Position numbers and translations under genes: made by a program
Notes under the pieces: generated by a model
Database searches by the model: none
What the model saw: the letters and a program-made list of their open reading frames with translations, nothing else
What the model was told of the DNA's origin: nothing
Source of the DNA: JASGIT01 sp047601665
Lineage (GTDB): Bacteria > Pseudomonadota > Gammaproteobacteria > Burkholderiales > Burkholderiaceae_C
Direction: 5' to 3'
Assembly: GCA_047601665.1 (NCBI GenBank)
Contig: JASGIT010000001.1
Span: 806,001 to 870,000, forward strand
Length of the DNA stretch: 64,000 nt
In this document: piece by piece, positions 1 to 8,303 of the stretch
How positions within the stretch are numbered: the first letter of the stretch is position 1
Layout of the letters: each line of letters opens with the position of its first letter

Positions 1-1324
1 TGGCGCGGGTGACGGTGGTGGTGGTCAGCTCGGCGAAGGCGACCTGGTCGGCAAACAGCCAACTGCCCTGCACCTTGGCCTGCGTGTTGTCGCGGTAGGC
101 GGGGGCGCGGTCTTCCACGGCCTTGTACAGCTGGCTGACGCGCCAGTAGTCCCAACCCGCGTAGACGCCGAATGCCAGCGCCGCCGCCAGCGCGCCGGCG
201 CACAGCGCGGGCGGCACGCGCCAGCCGCCGCGCCACAACAGCAGCACCGCCACGAGGGCGGCCAGCTGGAACGGGCCGTACCACAGCGGGAATTCGAGCA
301 GGCTGTGCAGCCCGATCAGCGCCAGCACGCCGATGGCCAGCTGCCGCGCGGGCTGCGCCTCGGCCCAGGGCCGCGCGCGCAGCAGCCACCACAGCACGGC
401 CAGGCAGGCGGCCAGCGCCACGGGGAGGCCCAGCTCCACGGCCAGGTGCAGCGGCAGGTCGTGCGCGTTGTCCAGCAGCACGCAAAAGCGCGGCGCGGGC
501 ACCAGGGTCATGTAGTGGGCGTAGTCCAGCTCGCCCCAGCCCCAGCCCGTCCAGGGTTTTTGCGCGATCAGGTGCAGCACGTTGGTCCACAGCGCGCGGC
601 GGCCGCCGCAGCCCTGGCCGTCGTCGGCGAAGCGGGCCAGCAGGTGGTCGGCGGGGATGCCGCCCCACTGCTCCAGCAGGCGCGGCAGCAGCCAGCCCCA
701 GGCGGCGTAGAGCGCCATGCCCGCCACGGCCAGCCACGGCGCCAGCCGCCCCAGCGCGCCGCGCCAGAGCCACAGCAGCGCCAGCAGCGCGCCCCACTCC
801 AGCGCGCCGGTGCGCGAGGCGGTGGCGGCGCTGGCGGCGGCGATCAGCGCCAGCGCCCAGACGATCAGCGGCCCCGGCAGCCAGCCGGGCAGCGACGGCA
901 GCACCGCCCGCCCCGCCCGCAAGCGCCCTTGCCATTGCGCCACGGCCCAGAGCAGCGCCCACGCGCCCAGGCACAGCAGCGTGGCCTGCTGGTTGCGCTG
1001 GCGCAGGTTGCCAATGGCCTGGCCGGGGGTGGAGGGGGCGATCCACGGCCCCCAGCCCACGTCGCCCCCGAAGTACTGGACGAGGCCGACGGCGGACGCC
1101 AGCACCGCCGCCAGCACCAGCCCCCAGGCCAGCCGCCAGGCCCAGTCGTCGCGCGTCCAGCGCGTGGCGAGGGCGATGGCCGCCAGCAGCCCGATGCAGC
1201 CCCACGAGGCCAGCAGCGGCCAGAAGTTGTTGGTGGGCGCTTGGGTGAAGCCGAAGAGAAAGGGCAGCGCCACGGCCACGGCGGCCAGGGGCGGAAGGAG
1301 GCGGGAGGACATGAGGGCCGCCAT
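1..1324 (-). CDS. PglL/Wzy-type O-oligosaccharyltransferase, C-terminus beyond window
   Basis: Integral membrane protein that probably transfers a lipid-linked oligosaccharide to pilin or another protein (PglL family), or ligates O-antigen. About 441 codons are visible and the frame stays open at the left window edge. The sequence shows many hydrophobic segments, an NLRQRNQ motif near residue 105, a large periplasmic loop with LDNAHDLPLHLAVELG, and LLEFPLWYGPF further on; these are hallmarks of the PglL branch of the Wzy/ligase superfamily. The start is uncertain: ATG codons at 1342, 1324 and 1312 are all in frame and none has a clear ribosome site. It is divergent from the RNB ribonuclease gene only 35 bases away. 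Protein versus LPS ligase cannot be settled from the sequence. Confidence 0.85.
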   Translation of the reverse strand, partial: MAALMSSRLLPPLAAVAVALPFLFGFTQAPTNNFWPLLASWGCIGLLAAIALATRWTRDDWAWRLAWGLVLAAVLASAVGLVQYFGGDVGWGPWIAPSTPGQAIGNLRQRNQQATLLCLGAWALLWAVAQWQGRLRAGRAVLPSLPGWLPGPLIVWALALIAAASAATASRTGALEWGALLALLWLWRGALGRLAPWLAVAGMALYAAWGWLLPRLLEQWGGIPADHLLARFADDGQGCGGRRALWTNVLHLIAQKPWTGWGWGELDYAHYMTLVPAPRFCVLLDNAHDLPLHLAVELGLPVALAACLAVLWWLLRARPWAEAQPARQLAIGVLALIGLHSLLEFPLWYGPFQLAALVAVLLLWRGGWRVPPALCAGALAAALAFGVYAGWDYWRVSQLYKAVEDRAPAYRDNTQAKVQGSWLFADQVAFAELTTTTVTRA

Positions 1325-1359
1325 GCTACAGGGGGACGGCATGGGACAATCCGCGCCCT

Positions 1360-3411
1360 ATGTATGCACTGTTTGAAGAGGCCGGCAAATTCCTCGCCGG
1401 CCGCATCCTTTCCGAGGCAGAAAGCTCCGCGCAGATCGAGCTGGACTCGGGCAAGCGCGTGAAGGTCAAGGCCGCGCACATCCTCGTCAAGTTCGACAAG
1501 CCCGCGCCCGCCGACTTCATGGCCCAGGCGCAGCAGCAGGCCGAGGGCATCGAACTCGACCTGGCCTGGGAATTCGCGCCCGAGGACGAATTCGGCTTCG
1601 CCGACCTGGCGCGCGACTATTTCTCCGCCAACGCCACGCTAGCCCAGCAGGCGGGCGCGCTGCTGCGCCTGTACGACGCGCCGCACTACTTCCGCCGCGC
1701 GGGCAAGGGCCGCTTCAAGAAAGCGCCCGCCGAGATCGTGCAGCAGGCGCTGGCCGCCATCGAGAAGAAGAAGCTCGTCGCCCAGCAGATCGCTGACTGG
1801 GCGGAACAGCTGGGCCGGGGCGAGTGCCCGCAGCCCATCCGCGAGCAGCTCTACAAAATCCTGTTCAAGCCCGACAAGAACGCGCCCGAGTACAAGGCCG
1901 TGGTGGACGCCAGCCGCGCCACGCACCAGGCGCCGCTGGCGCTGCTGCAACGGGCGGGCGCGATCGACTCCAGCTACCAGTTCCACTGGAAGCGCTTCCT
2001 GTTCGAGAACTTCCCCAAGGGCACGGGCTTTGCGCCCGTCACCGCGCCGCAGCCGCCCGCCGACCTGCCGGTGGCGAACGTGCAGGCGTATTCCATCGAC
2101 GATTCGCAGACGACGGAAATCGACGACGCGCTCTCGCTGCAAGGGCTGGGCACGGGCACCGTGACGCTGGGCATCCACATCGCCGCGCCGGGGCTGGCGC
2201 TGGCGCCTGGCGACGCCATCGACCACCTGGGCCGCCAGCGCCTGTCCACCGTCTACATGCCGGGCTACAAGATCACCATGCTGCCCGACGAGGTGGTGCG
2301 CATCTACACGCTGGACGCGGGCCGCGCCAACCCGGCGGTGTCGCTGTACGTGAGCATCGACGAGGCCACGCTGGAGGTGAAGGGCACCGAAACCCGGCTG
2401 GAGCGCGTGCCCGTGGCCCACAACCTGCGCCACGACCAGCTCGACCACATCGTCACCGAGGAATGGCTGGCCAACCCCGCCATTCAGCATGAAAACACGC
2501 CTCAGCCCTTGCTGTACGTGCGCGAGCAGCTATCCTTTTTGCACCGCTTCGCCCAGCAGCTCAAGAAGGGCCGCGAAGCCGTGCGCGGCAAGCCCGAGAC
2601 CTTCAACCGCCCGGACTACAACTTCCGCCTCGTCGGCAACGACGGCGCGGAGCCGGACGGCAGCGAGACGGTGCAGATCAGCACCCGCAAGCGCGGCGCG
2701 CCGCTGGATTTGATCGTGGCCGAGGCCGCCATCGTCGCCAACAGCACCTGGGGCCAGTTGCTGGCCGACTGCGGCGTGCCCGGCATCTACCGCAGCCAGG
2801 CCAGCCTCGCGCCCGGCGTGAAGGTGCGCATGGGCACCAAGGCGCTGCCGCACGCGGGCATCGGCGTGAAGTGCTACGCCTGGGCCACCTCGCCGCTGCG
2901 CCGCTACGTGGACCTGGTGAACCAGTGGCAGCTGATCGCCTGCGTACGCCACGGCAAGACCGCCGCGCTGGCCGCGCCGTTCAAGCCCAAGGACGCGGAA
3001 CTGTTCTCCATCATCAGCGGCTTCGACGCGGCCTACGGCGCCTACAACGGCTACCAGGCGGGCATGGAACGCTTCTGGACGCTCAAGTACCTGGAGCAGA
3101 ACGGGCTGACCGAACTCACGGCCACCGTGTTCAAGGAAGGCATGGGCGGCAGCTTCCTGGTGCGCGCCGACGACCTGCCGCTGGTGCTGCCCGTGCTGGG
3201 CGCGCAGAACCTGCCGCGCGGCGCGCGGGTGCGCGTGAAGCTCGGCCAGATCGACGAGATCGCGCTGGACGTGAGCGGCACGGTCATCGAGCGGCTGGAC
3301 AGCCCGGCGCAGGAGGCCGCTGCCGAGGAAGAGGAAGACGACGATGTGCCCGCAGGCCCCATCGCGATCGCGGTGGATGTGAACGAGGCCCCCGATAATC
3401 CCGCTCCGTGA
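1360..3411 (+). CDS. RNB-domain 3'-5' exoribonuclease (RNase II/R family)
   Basis: Processive hydrolytic exoribonuclease acting on single-stranded RNA in the cytoplasm. 683 residues. The RNB catalytic core carries the Mg-binding acidic cluster SIDDSQTTEIDDALSL near residues 245-260 and the later SPLRRYVDLVNQWQL signature near 510-525. The N-terminal part does not look like canonical RNase R cold-shock domains, and the protein is shorter than RNase R (about 800 aa), so it belongs to the short RNB group common in Betaproteobacteria. First gene of a four-gene overlapping operon. A copy of the dispersed palindromic repeat is read in frame at 2500-2540, giving a PQPLLYVREQLSF segment. The C-terminus is an acidic low-complexity tail. 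Confidence 0.9.
   Translation: MYALFEEAGKFLAGRILSEAESSAQIELDSGKRVKVKAAHILVKFDKPAPADFMAQAQQQAEGIELDLAWEFAPEDEFGFADLARDYFSANATLAQQAGALLRLYDAPHYFRRAGKGRFKKAPAEIVQQALAAIEKKKLVAQQIADWAEQLGRGECPQPIREQLYKILFKPDKNAPEYKAVVDASRATHQAPLALLQRAGAIDSSYQFHWKRFLFENFPKGTGFAPVTAPQPPADLPVANVQAYSIDDSQTTEIDDALSLQGLGTGTVTLGIHIAAPGLALAPGDAIDHLGRQRLSTVYMPGYKITMLPDEVVRIYTLDAGRANPAVSLYVSIDEATLEVKGTETRLERVPVAHNLRHDQLDHIVTEEWLANPAIQHENTPQPLLYVREQLSFLHRFAQQLKKGREAVRGKPETFNRPDYNFRLVGNDGAEPDGSETVQISTRKRGAPLDLIVAEAAIVANSTWGQLLADCGVPGIYRSQASLAPGVKVRMGTKALPHAGIGVKCYAWATSPLRRYVDLVNQWQLIACVRHGKTAALAAPFKPKDAELFSIISGFDAAYGAYNGYQAGMERFWTLKYLEQNGLTELTATVFKEGMGGSFLVRADDLPLVLPVLGAQNLPRGARVRVKLGQIDEIALDVSGTVIERLDSPAQEAAAEEEEDDDVPAGPIAIAVDVNEAPDNPAP
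2500..2540. repeat. Dispersed palindromic repeat, copy inside RNB gene
   Basis: Diverged copy of the window-wide repeat (CCTCAGCCCTTG then AGCAGCTATCCTTTTT). It lies entirely within the exoribonuclease reading frame without breaking it. Confidence 0.5.
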
Positions 3412-4283
3412 AGCTGCCCCCCTTCCTCTCTGGCCTGACCACGCTGCAATGGGCGCTTGGCGTGTCCATCGCCGTGCACGCGGCGCTGCTCACGGTGCGC
3501 TTCGTCGATCCCGAGAGCTTCCACCGCGTGTTCGAGGACACGCCGCTCGAAGTCATCCTGGTCAACGCCCGCGCCAACGAGCGGCCCGACAAGGCCCAGG
3601 CCATCGCCCAGACTTCGCTCGCGGGCGGCGGCGAGGCCGCCAAGGGCCGCGCCACCAGCCCCCTGCCCTATTCGGCCCTGACCTCGGTGGGCGACGACTT
3701 CGAGGAAGCCCAGCGCCGCATGGACGCCATGCAGGAGCAGCAGCAGCAACTGCTGGCCCAGCTGCGCCAGCAGGTCGCCGCCCTGCCCCCGCCCGACCTG
3801 CGCGCGCCCAGCCAGAGCAGCGACCATGCCGTGCAGGAGGAAAAGCGCCGCCAGCTCGTCAAGCTGCTGGCCGAGATCGAAAAGCGCATCAACGAGGAAA
3901 ACGCCCGCCCCAAGAAGCGCTACGTGAGCCCCGCCACGCGCGAGGAGGCCTACGCCATCTACTACGACGCGCTGCGCCGCAAGGTGGAAGACAAGGGCAC
4001 GGAAAACTTCCCCGAGCAGGCCGGCAGGAAGCTCTACGGCGAACTGGTGATGATCATCACCGTCAACCACGACGGCCGCGTGCTCGGCACCGAGGTCGTG
4101 CAAGGCTCCGGCAACCCCACGCTGGACCGCCGCGCCGAGGCCATCGCGCGCGCCGCCGGGCCGTTCGGCCCCTTCAGCACCGCCATGCGCCGCCGCGCCG
4201 ACGAGATCGCCGTCGTCTCGCGCTTCAAGTTCACGCGCGACCAGACCCTGGAAACCAGCCCTACCGTCAACGCCAACCCATGA
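3408..4283 (+). CDS. TonB C-terminal-like energy transducer protein
   Basis: 291 residues. Predicted inner-membrane-anchored periplasmic protein. One N-terminal membrane segment (about residues 12-30), then a Gln- and Glu-rich probable coiled coil (about 100-170), then a C-terminal TonB/TolA-like domain with a GELVMIITVNHDGRV strand and a later FGPF segment. It lacks the long proline-rich spacer of classical TonB. The start is a GTG overlapping the TGA of the ribonuclease gene, so translation is probably coupled; its 3' end likewise overlaps aroE by four bases. No ExbB/ExbD genes are nearby, so the partner and cargo are unknown. The family assignment rests on domain order. Confidence 0.8.
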   Translation: MKLPPFLSGLTTLQWALGVSIAVHAALLTVRFVDPESFHRVFEDTPLEVILVNARANERPDKAQAIAQTSLAGGGEAAKGRATSPLPYSALTSVGDDFEEAQRRMDAMQEQQQQLLAQLRQQVAALPPPDLRAPSQSSDHAVQEEKRRQLVKLLAEIEKRINEENARPKKRYVSPATREEAYAIYYDALRRKVEDKGTENFPEQAGRKLYGELVMIITVNHDGRVLGTEVVQGSGNPTLDRRAEAIARAAGPFGPFSTAMRRRADEIAVVSRFKFTRDQTLETSPTVNANP

Positions 4284-5122
4284 CCACCACCGCACACCGC
4301 CCCTACTGCGTGATGGGCAACCCCATCGCCCACAGCCGCTCGCCCTGGATCCATGCGCGCTTCGCGGCGCTCACGGGCCAGAGCCTGGGCTACGAGCGCC
4401 AGCTCGTGCCGCTCGACGGCTTCACGGACGCCGTGCGCGCCTTCGCCGCGGCGGGCGGGCATGGCTGCAACGTCACCGTGCCCTTCAAGCTCGAAGCCGC
4501 CGCCCTCGCCACCACGCGCAGCGAGCGCGTGCAGCTGGCCGGCGCGGCCAACACGCTGAAGTTCGAGGACGACGGCAGCATCCATGCCGACAACACCGAC
4601 GGCCTCGGCATCGTGGCCGACATCCAGCAGGGCGCGGGCGTGCGCCTGGAGGGTGCGGACGTGCTGCTCATCGGCGCGGGCGGCGCGGGCAAGGGCGTGC
4701 TCGGCCCCATCCTGCGCGAAGGGCCGCGCCGCGTCGTGGTGGTGAACCGCACCGTCGCCAAGGCCGAGGAACTGGTGCAGGCCCATTCCGCCATCGCGTC
4801 ACTACAAAAAACAGAGCTGCTTGCGCACGGCCTGCAAGGGCTGGAGGGCGATTTCGATGTGGTCATCAACGGCACCGCCACCAGCCTCGCGGGCGAAGGC
4901 GTGCCCGTGCCCGCGAGCGTGCTGCGCCCAGGCGCCCTGGCCTACGACATGATGTACGGCCCCGCCGCACAGGGCTTCATGGACTGGGCCACGCAACATG
5001 GCGCGCAGGCACGTGACGGCCTGGGGATGCTGGTGGAGCAGGCGGCCGAATCCTTCCTGCTCTGGCGCGGCGTGCGCCCGCCCTCGGCCCCCGTGCTCGC
5101 GGAATTGCGCGCCCAGCTATGA
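4280..5122 (+). CDS. aroE: Shikimate dehydrogenase
   Basis: NADPH-dependent reduction of 3-dehydroshikimate to shikimate in the chorismate pathway. 280 residues, the usual length. Substrate-binding motifs are visible: GNPIAHSRSPWIH near residue 13, NVTVPFK with the catalytic Lys near 65, NTDG near 105, then the nucleotide-binding GAGGAGKGV and NRT motif (which favours NADP), and a C-terminal GLGMLVEQAAESF. The start ATG overlaps the stop of the TonB-like gene. A repeat copy at 4800-4855 encodes ASLQKTELLAHGLQ in a surface region after the cofactor motif. Confidence 0.96.
   Translation: MTTTAHRPYCVMGNPIAHSRSPWIHARFAALTGQSLGYERQLVPLDGFTDAVRAFAAAGGHGCNVTVPFKLEAAALATTRSERVQLAGAANTLKFEDDGSIHADNTDGLGIVADIQQGAGVRLEGADVLLIGAGGAGKGVLGPILREGPRRVVVVNRTVAKAEELVQAHSAIASLQKTELLAHGLQGLEGDFDVVINGTATSLAGEGVPVPASVLRPGALAYDMMYGPAAQGFMDWATQHGAQARDGLGMLVEQAAESFLLWRGVRPPSAPVLAELRAQL
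4800..4855. repeat. Dispersed palindromic repeat, copy inside aroE
   Basis: CTACAAAAAACAGAGCTGCTTGCGC and CAAGGGCTGGAGGGCGATTT match the two arms of the window-wide repeat. It is translated in frame as part of AroE. Confidence 0.6.
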
Positions 5123-5832
5123 GGCCCCTGCTGCGCTGGCTGGGGCTGGCGCTGCTCGCGGCGCTGGCGCTGCAAATCTTCTTCATCGCGCGCATCGCGC
5201 TCATGGCCTGGGCGGACCCGGAATCGACGAGCTTCCAGCGCTCGGAAATCTGGGCCCAGCTGCAGGGCGGCCACGGCCTGCGCTGGCGCCAGCAATGGGT
5301 GCCCTACGCGCGCATCTCCGACCACCTCAAGCGCGCCGTGATCGCCTCGGAAGACGACGGCTTCGTCAACCACGACGGCGTGGACTGGAACGCCGTCGAA
5401 AAAGCCTGGCAGCGCAACGAGCGCGCCGAGGCGCAGGCCGCCAGGACGCCCAGCCGCGCGCCCAAGATACGCGGCGGCTCCACCATCACCCAGCAATTGG
5501 CCAAGAACCTGCTGCTCTCGGGCGAACGCACACTGCTGCGCAAGGGGCAGGAACTGGTGCTCACCTTCGCGCTGGAGCAGCTGCTGACGAAGCGCCGCAT
5601 CCTGGAGATCTACCTGAACAGCGTGGAATGGGGCGACGGCGTGTTCGGCGCGGAGGCCGCCGCGCAACGCTACTTCCGCAAAAGCGCGGCCCAGCTGGCG
5701 CCCGCCGAGGCCGCGCGGCTGGCCGTGATGCTGCCCGCGCCCAAGCGCTTCGAGCAACTGCCCCAATCGGCCTACCTCGCGGGCCGCACGCGCACCATCC
5801 TGGCGCGGATGCCCAGCGCCGAATTGCCTTAA
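5119..5832 (+). CDS. mtgA: Monofunctional peptidoglycan glycosyltransferase
   Basis: Polymerises lipid II into glycan strands at the periplasmic face of the inner membrane (family GT51). 237 residues, typical for MtgA. One N-terminal membrane anchor (about residues 7-30), then ASEDDGFVNHDG containing the catalytic Glu, GGSTITQQLAKNL, the KGQELVLTFALEQLLTKRRILEIYLN stretch, and EAAAQRYFRKSAAQL. There is no transpeptidase domain. The ATG overlaps the aroE stop (ATGA). Its TAA stop shares bases with the opposite-strand stop of the diguanylate cyclase gene, so the two genes converge with a four-base overlap. Confidence 0.96.
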   Translation: MRPLLRWLGLALLAALALQIFFIARIALMAWADPESTSFQRSEIWAQLQGGHGLRWRQQWVPYARISDHLKRAVIASEDDGFVNHDGVDWNAVEKAWQRNERAEAQAARTPSRAPKIRGGSTITQQLAKNLLLSGERTLLRKGQELVLTFALEQLLTKRRILEIYLNSVEWGDGVFGAEAAAQRYFRKSAAQLAPAEAARLAVMLPAPKRFEQLPQSAYLAGRTRTILARMPSAELP

Positions 5833-6893
5833 TCCCAGAGTTCGAGCGCGCCGCTGTCGATCTGCTTGAACACGCCCTGCTCCAGCAGCTCCTCGTAGCA
5901 GTGCACGCGGTTGCGGCCCGTGCCCTTGGCGTGGTAGAGCGCGCGGTCGGCGTTGGCGATGACGACGCCCGGCAGGGCGAACGGATCGACGCGCGCGAAG
6001 CCGATGCTGACCGTGACCTGCCCGACGCGCGGGAACACGTGGCGCTCGACCGTCTCGCGCAGCCGCTCCATCGCCATGCGCGCGCCGTCGAGATCGGAAG
6101 CGGCCATCAGGCAGACGAACTCCTCGCCGCCGTAGCGGAAGATCTGGTCGCCGCCGCGCAGGGTCGAGACCATCAGCCGCGAGGCGAGCAGCAGCACCTC
6201 GTCGCCGATGACGTGGCCGTGCTGGTCGTTGACCCGCTTGAAATGGTCGATGTCGATGACGCTCACCCAGCAGAACTTGAGCGGGGCGCGCTGCTCGCCG
6301 CCCGCCGGCACGGAGGCGCCGCCGTTGCGCTGCACGGGCAGCATGGCGATCTTGTCGAAGTTGTCCTCCAGCGCCTGGCGGTTGAGCAGGCCGGTGAGGC
6401 TGTCGCGCCGGCTCGCGTCGAGCAGCTGGTAGTAGTTCGAGAAAACCTCGAGCACGCCGCGCACGATGCCGTCTTCCAGCTCGGAGGGCGTATGGCCGCG
6501 CTCGAACACGAAGCAGCCGCACAGTTCCGGCCCGACGTGCAGCGGGTAGGCCACCAGAAAGCCCTCGCCATGGCGCTGGATGCTGACCGAGCCGAGCATC
6601 TGGACGCTGCGCACGATGGCGTCGACGGGTGCCGGCAGGCCGAAATTGATGGACTCGGAGATGCGGTCCTGGTACTGCTCGCCGTGCTCCGAAATGGTCT
6701 TGGAACGGTGGTGGTCGACGACGCGCAGCACCGCGTCGGACTCGAAGCGGCAGAGGATGCTGTCGAACAGGCCCAGCATCGGGCTCAGGGTCTTGAGCAG
6801 GCTTTGCTCGAGCAGCTCGGCATTGCGGATCGCCGTCATCTTGCCCAGGCGGCTCAAAATGCCCGGCATGTTGTGGGTTGGTGACATGGCCAT
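5829..6893 (-). CDS. Diguanylate cyclase, GAF-like sensor plus GGDEF
   Basis: Makes c-di-GMP from two GTP. About 354 residues from the chosen start. The N-terminal half resembles a GAF-type sensor (roughly residues 20-190), followed by a GGDEF domain with an intact RYGGEEF active site. An RGGD inhibitory site sits exactly five residues upstream, so product inhibition is expected. There are no membrane segments, so it is probably cytoplasmic. The start ATG at 6893 is preferred because an AAAGGGGG ribosome site lies about seven bases upstream; another ATG is at 6887 and a longer in-frame extension begins at 6971. The ligand of the sensor part is unknown. Confidence 0.92.
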   Translation of the reverse strand: MAMSPTHNMPGILSRLGKMTAIRNAELLEQSLLKTLSPMLGLFDSILCRFESDAVLRVVDHHRSKTISEHGEQYQDRISESINFGLPAPVDAIVRSVQMLGSVSIQRHGEGFLVAYPLHVGPELCGCFVFERGHTPSELEDGIVRGVLEVFSNYYQLLDASRRDSLTGLLNRQALEDNFDKIAMLPVQRNGGASVPAGGEQRAPLKFCWVSVIDIDHFKRVNDQHGHVIGDEVLLLASRLMVSTLRGGDQIFRYGGEEFVCLMAASDLDGARMAMERLRETVERHVFPRVGQVTVSIGFARVDPFALPGVVIANADRALYHAKGTGRNRVHCYEELLEQGVFKQIDSGALELWD

Positions 6894-6968
6894 CGGCGGC
6901 CCCCTTTCGTTTCCTGGCGCCATTCTAGAGTGCGCCCCCGCCCTGCGCCCGGCCTCCTTTTCGATAGC

Positions 6969-7016
6969 CAAAATGGCCTCCAGCGCTTATCCGGCAAGCG
7001 CTGGCAGCTCTCTTTT
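6969..7016. repeat. Dispersed palindromic repeat, intergenic copy
   Basis: Near-perfect hairpin: CCTCCAGCGCTT, a short loop, AAGCGCTGGCAGCTC. It lies in the 216-base gap between the diguanylate cyclase and acyl-CoA dehydrogenase genes, which otherwise shows no feature beyond the likely promoters. Confidence 0.85.
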
Positions 7017-7109
7017 CATGAGCAAACCAGGTGCCCATGTCTCCACCCGGACACGGGAAAAATGAACGACCGTGCTACAACCCGCGCTTCTCAGCAGGAG
7101 ACACACCGC

Positions 7110-8291
7110 ATGGATCTCGCATTCACCCCCGAAGAGCAGGCGTTCCGCGAAGAGGTACGCGACTGGGTGCGCGCCAATTTGCCCGCGCACATTTCCCACA
7201 AGGTCCACAACGCCTTGCGTCTGACCAAGGACGACTTGCAAGGCTGGGCCAAGATTCTTGGCAAGAAGGGCTGGCTCGGCTACGGCTGGCCCAAGCAGTT
7301 CGGCGGGCCCGGCTGGACCGCCGTGCAGAAGCACCTCTTCGAAGAGGAATGCGCGCTGGCCGGCGCGCCCGGCATCGTGCCCTTCGGCCCCGTGATGGTC
7401 GCGCCCGTGATCATGGCCTACGGCTCGCCTGAACAGCAAAAACGCTTCCTGCCCGGCATCGCCAGCGGCGAAGTGTGGTGGAGCCAGGGCTACTCCGAAC
7501 CCGGCTCGGGCTCCGACCTGGCCTCGCTCAAGACCCGCGCCGAGCGCAAGGGCGACAAGTACATCGTGAACGGCCAGAAGACCTGGACCACGCTGGGCCA
7601 GTACGGCGACTGGATGTTCAACCTGGTGCGCACCAGCAACGAAGGCAAGCCGCAGACCGGCATCTCCTTCCTGCTGCTCGACATGAAGTCGCCCGGCGTC
7701 ACCGTGCGCCCCATCAAGCTGCTCGACGGCGAGTGCGAGGTCAACGAGGTGTTCTTCGACAACGTCGAAGTGCCCGCCGACCAGCTCATCGGTGAAGAGA
7801 ACAAGGGCTGGACCTATGCCAAGCTGTTGCTCAGCCACGAGCGCACCGGCATCGCCGCCGTGAACCGCAGCAAGCGCGAACTCGAGCGCCTCAAGCGCAT
7901 CGCCCAGGCCGAAGGCGTGTGGGACGACATGCGCTTCCGCGACCAGATCGCGCTGCTCGAAGTGGACATCGTCGCCCTCGAAATGCTGGTGCTGCGCGTG
8001 CTCTCCGCCGAGAAGAGCGGCCGCAACTCGCTGGACATCGCGGGCCTGCTCAAGATCAAGGGCAGCGAAATCCAGCAGCGCTATTCCGAGCTGATGATGC
8101 TGGCCGCCGGCCCCTACAGCCTGCCCTTCATCGAAGAGGCGATGGCCGCCGGCTACCAGGGCACCTTCCCCGGCATCGCCGTGGCGAATGCGCCGCTGGC
8201 GTCCACCTACTTCAACCTGCGCAAGACCACCATCTACGGCGGCGCGAACGAAGTTCAGCGCAACATCGTCGCGCAAACCGTGCTGGGCTAA
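7110..8291 (+). CDS. Acyl-CoA dehydrogenase, PimC-like large subunit
   Basis: FAD-dependent alpha,beta-dehydrogenation of an acyl-CoA. 393 residues. Family signatures present: YSEPGSGSDLASL (FAD and substrate binding), NGQKTWTT, and the C-terminal RKTTIYGGANEVQRNI. The start at 7110 follows an AGGAG site nine bases upstream. A second, diverged acyl-CoA dehydrogenase follows 12 bases later. This tandem arrangement matches the pimeloyl-CoA dehydrogenase large and small subunits (PimC/PimD) used for medium-chain dicarboxylic acid degradation. That substrate is inference from family and pairing; no other pim genes are in the window. Confidence 0.88.
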   Translation: MDLAFTPEEQAFREEVRDWVRANLPAHISHKVHNALRLTKDDLQGWAKILGKKGWLGYGWPKQFGGPGWTAVQKHLFEEECALAGAPGIVPFGPVMVAPVIMAYGSPEQQKRFLPGIASGEVWWSQGYSEPGSGSDLASLKTRAERKGDKYIVNGQKTWTTLGQYGDWMFNLVRTSNEGKPQTGISFLLLDMKSPGVTVRPIKLLDGECEVNEVFFDNVEVPADQLIGEENKGWTYAKLLLSHERTGIAAVNRSKRELERLKRIAQAEGVWDDMRFRDQIALLEVDIVALEMLVLRVLSAEKSGRNSLDIAGLLKIKGSEIQQRYSELMMLAAGPYSLPFIEEAMAAGYQGTFPGIAVANAPLASTYFNLRKTTIYGGANEVQRNIVAQTVLG

Positions 8292-8303
8292 AGGAGAACA
8301 CCC

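Noticed and set aside
172..1479. Several open frames on both strands at the left edge
   Set aside because: They are out-of-phase shadows of the PglL-like gene, which reads open through the window edge and has clear membrane segments and motifs.
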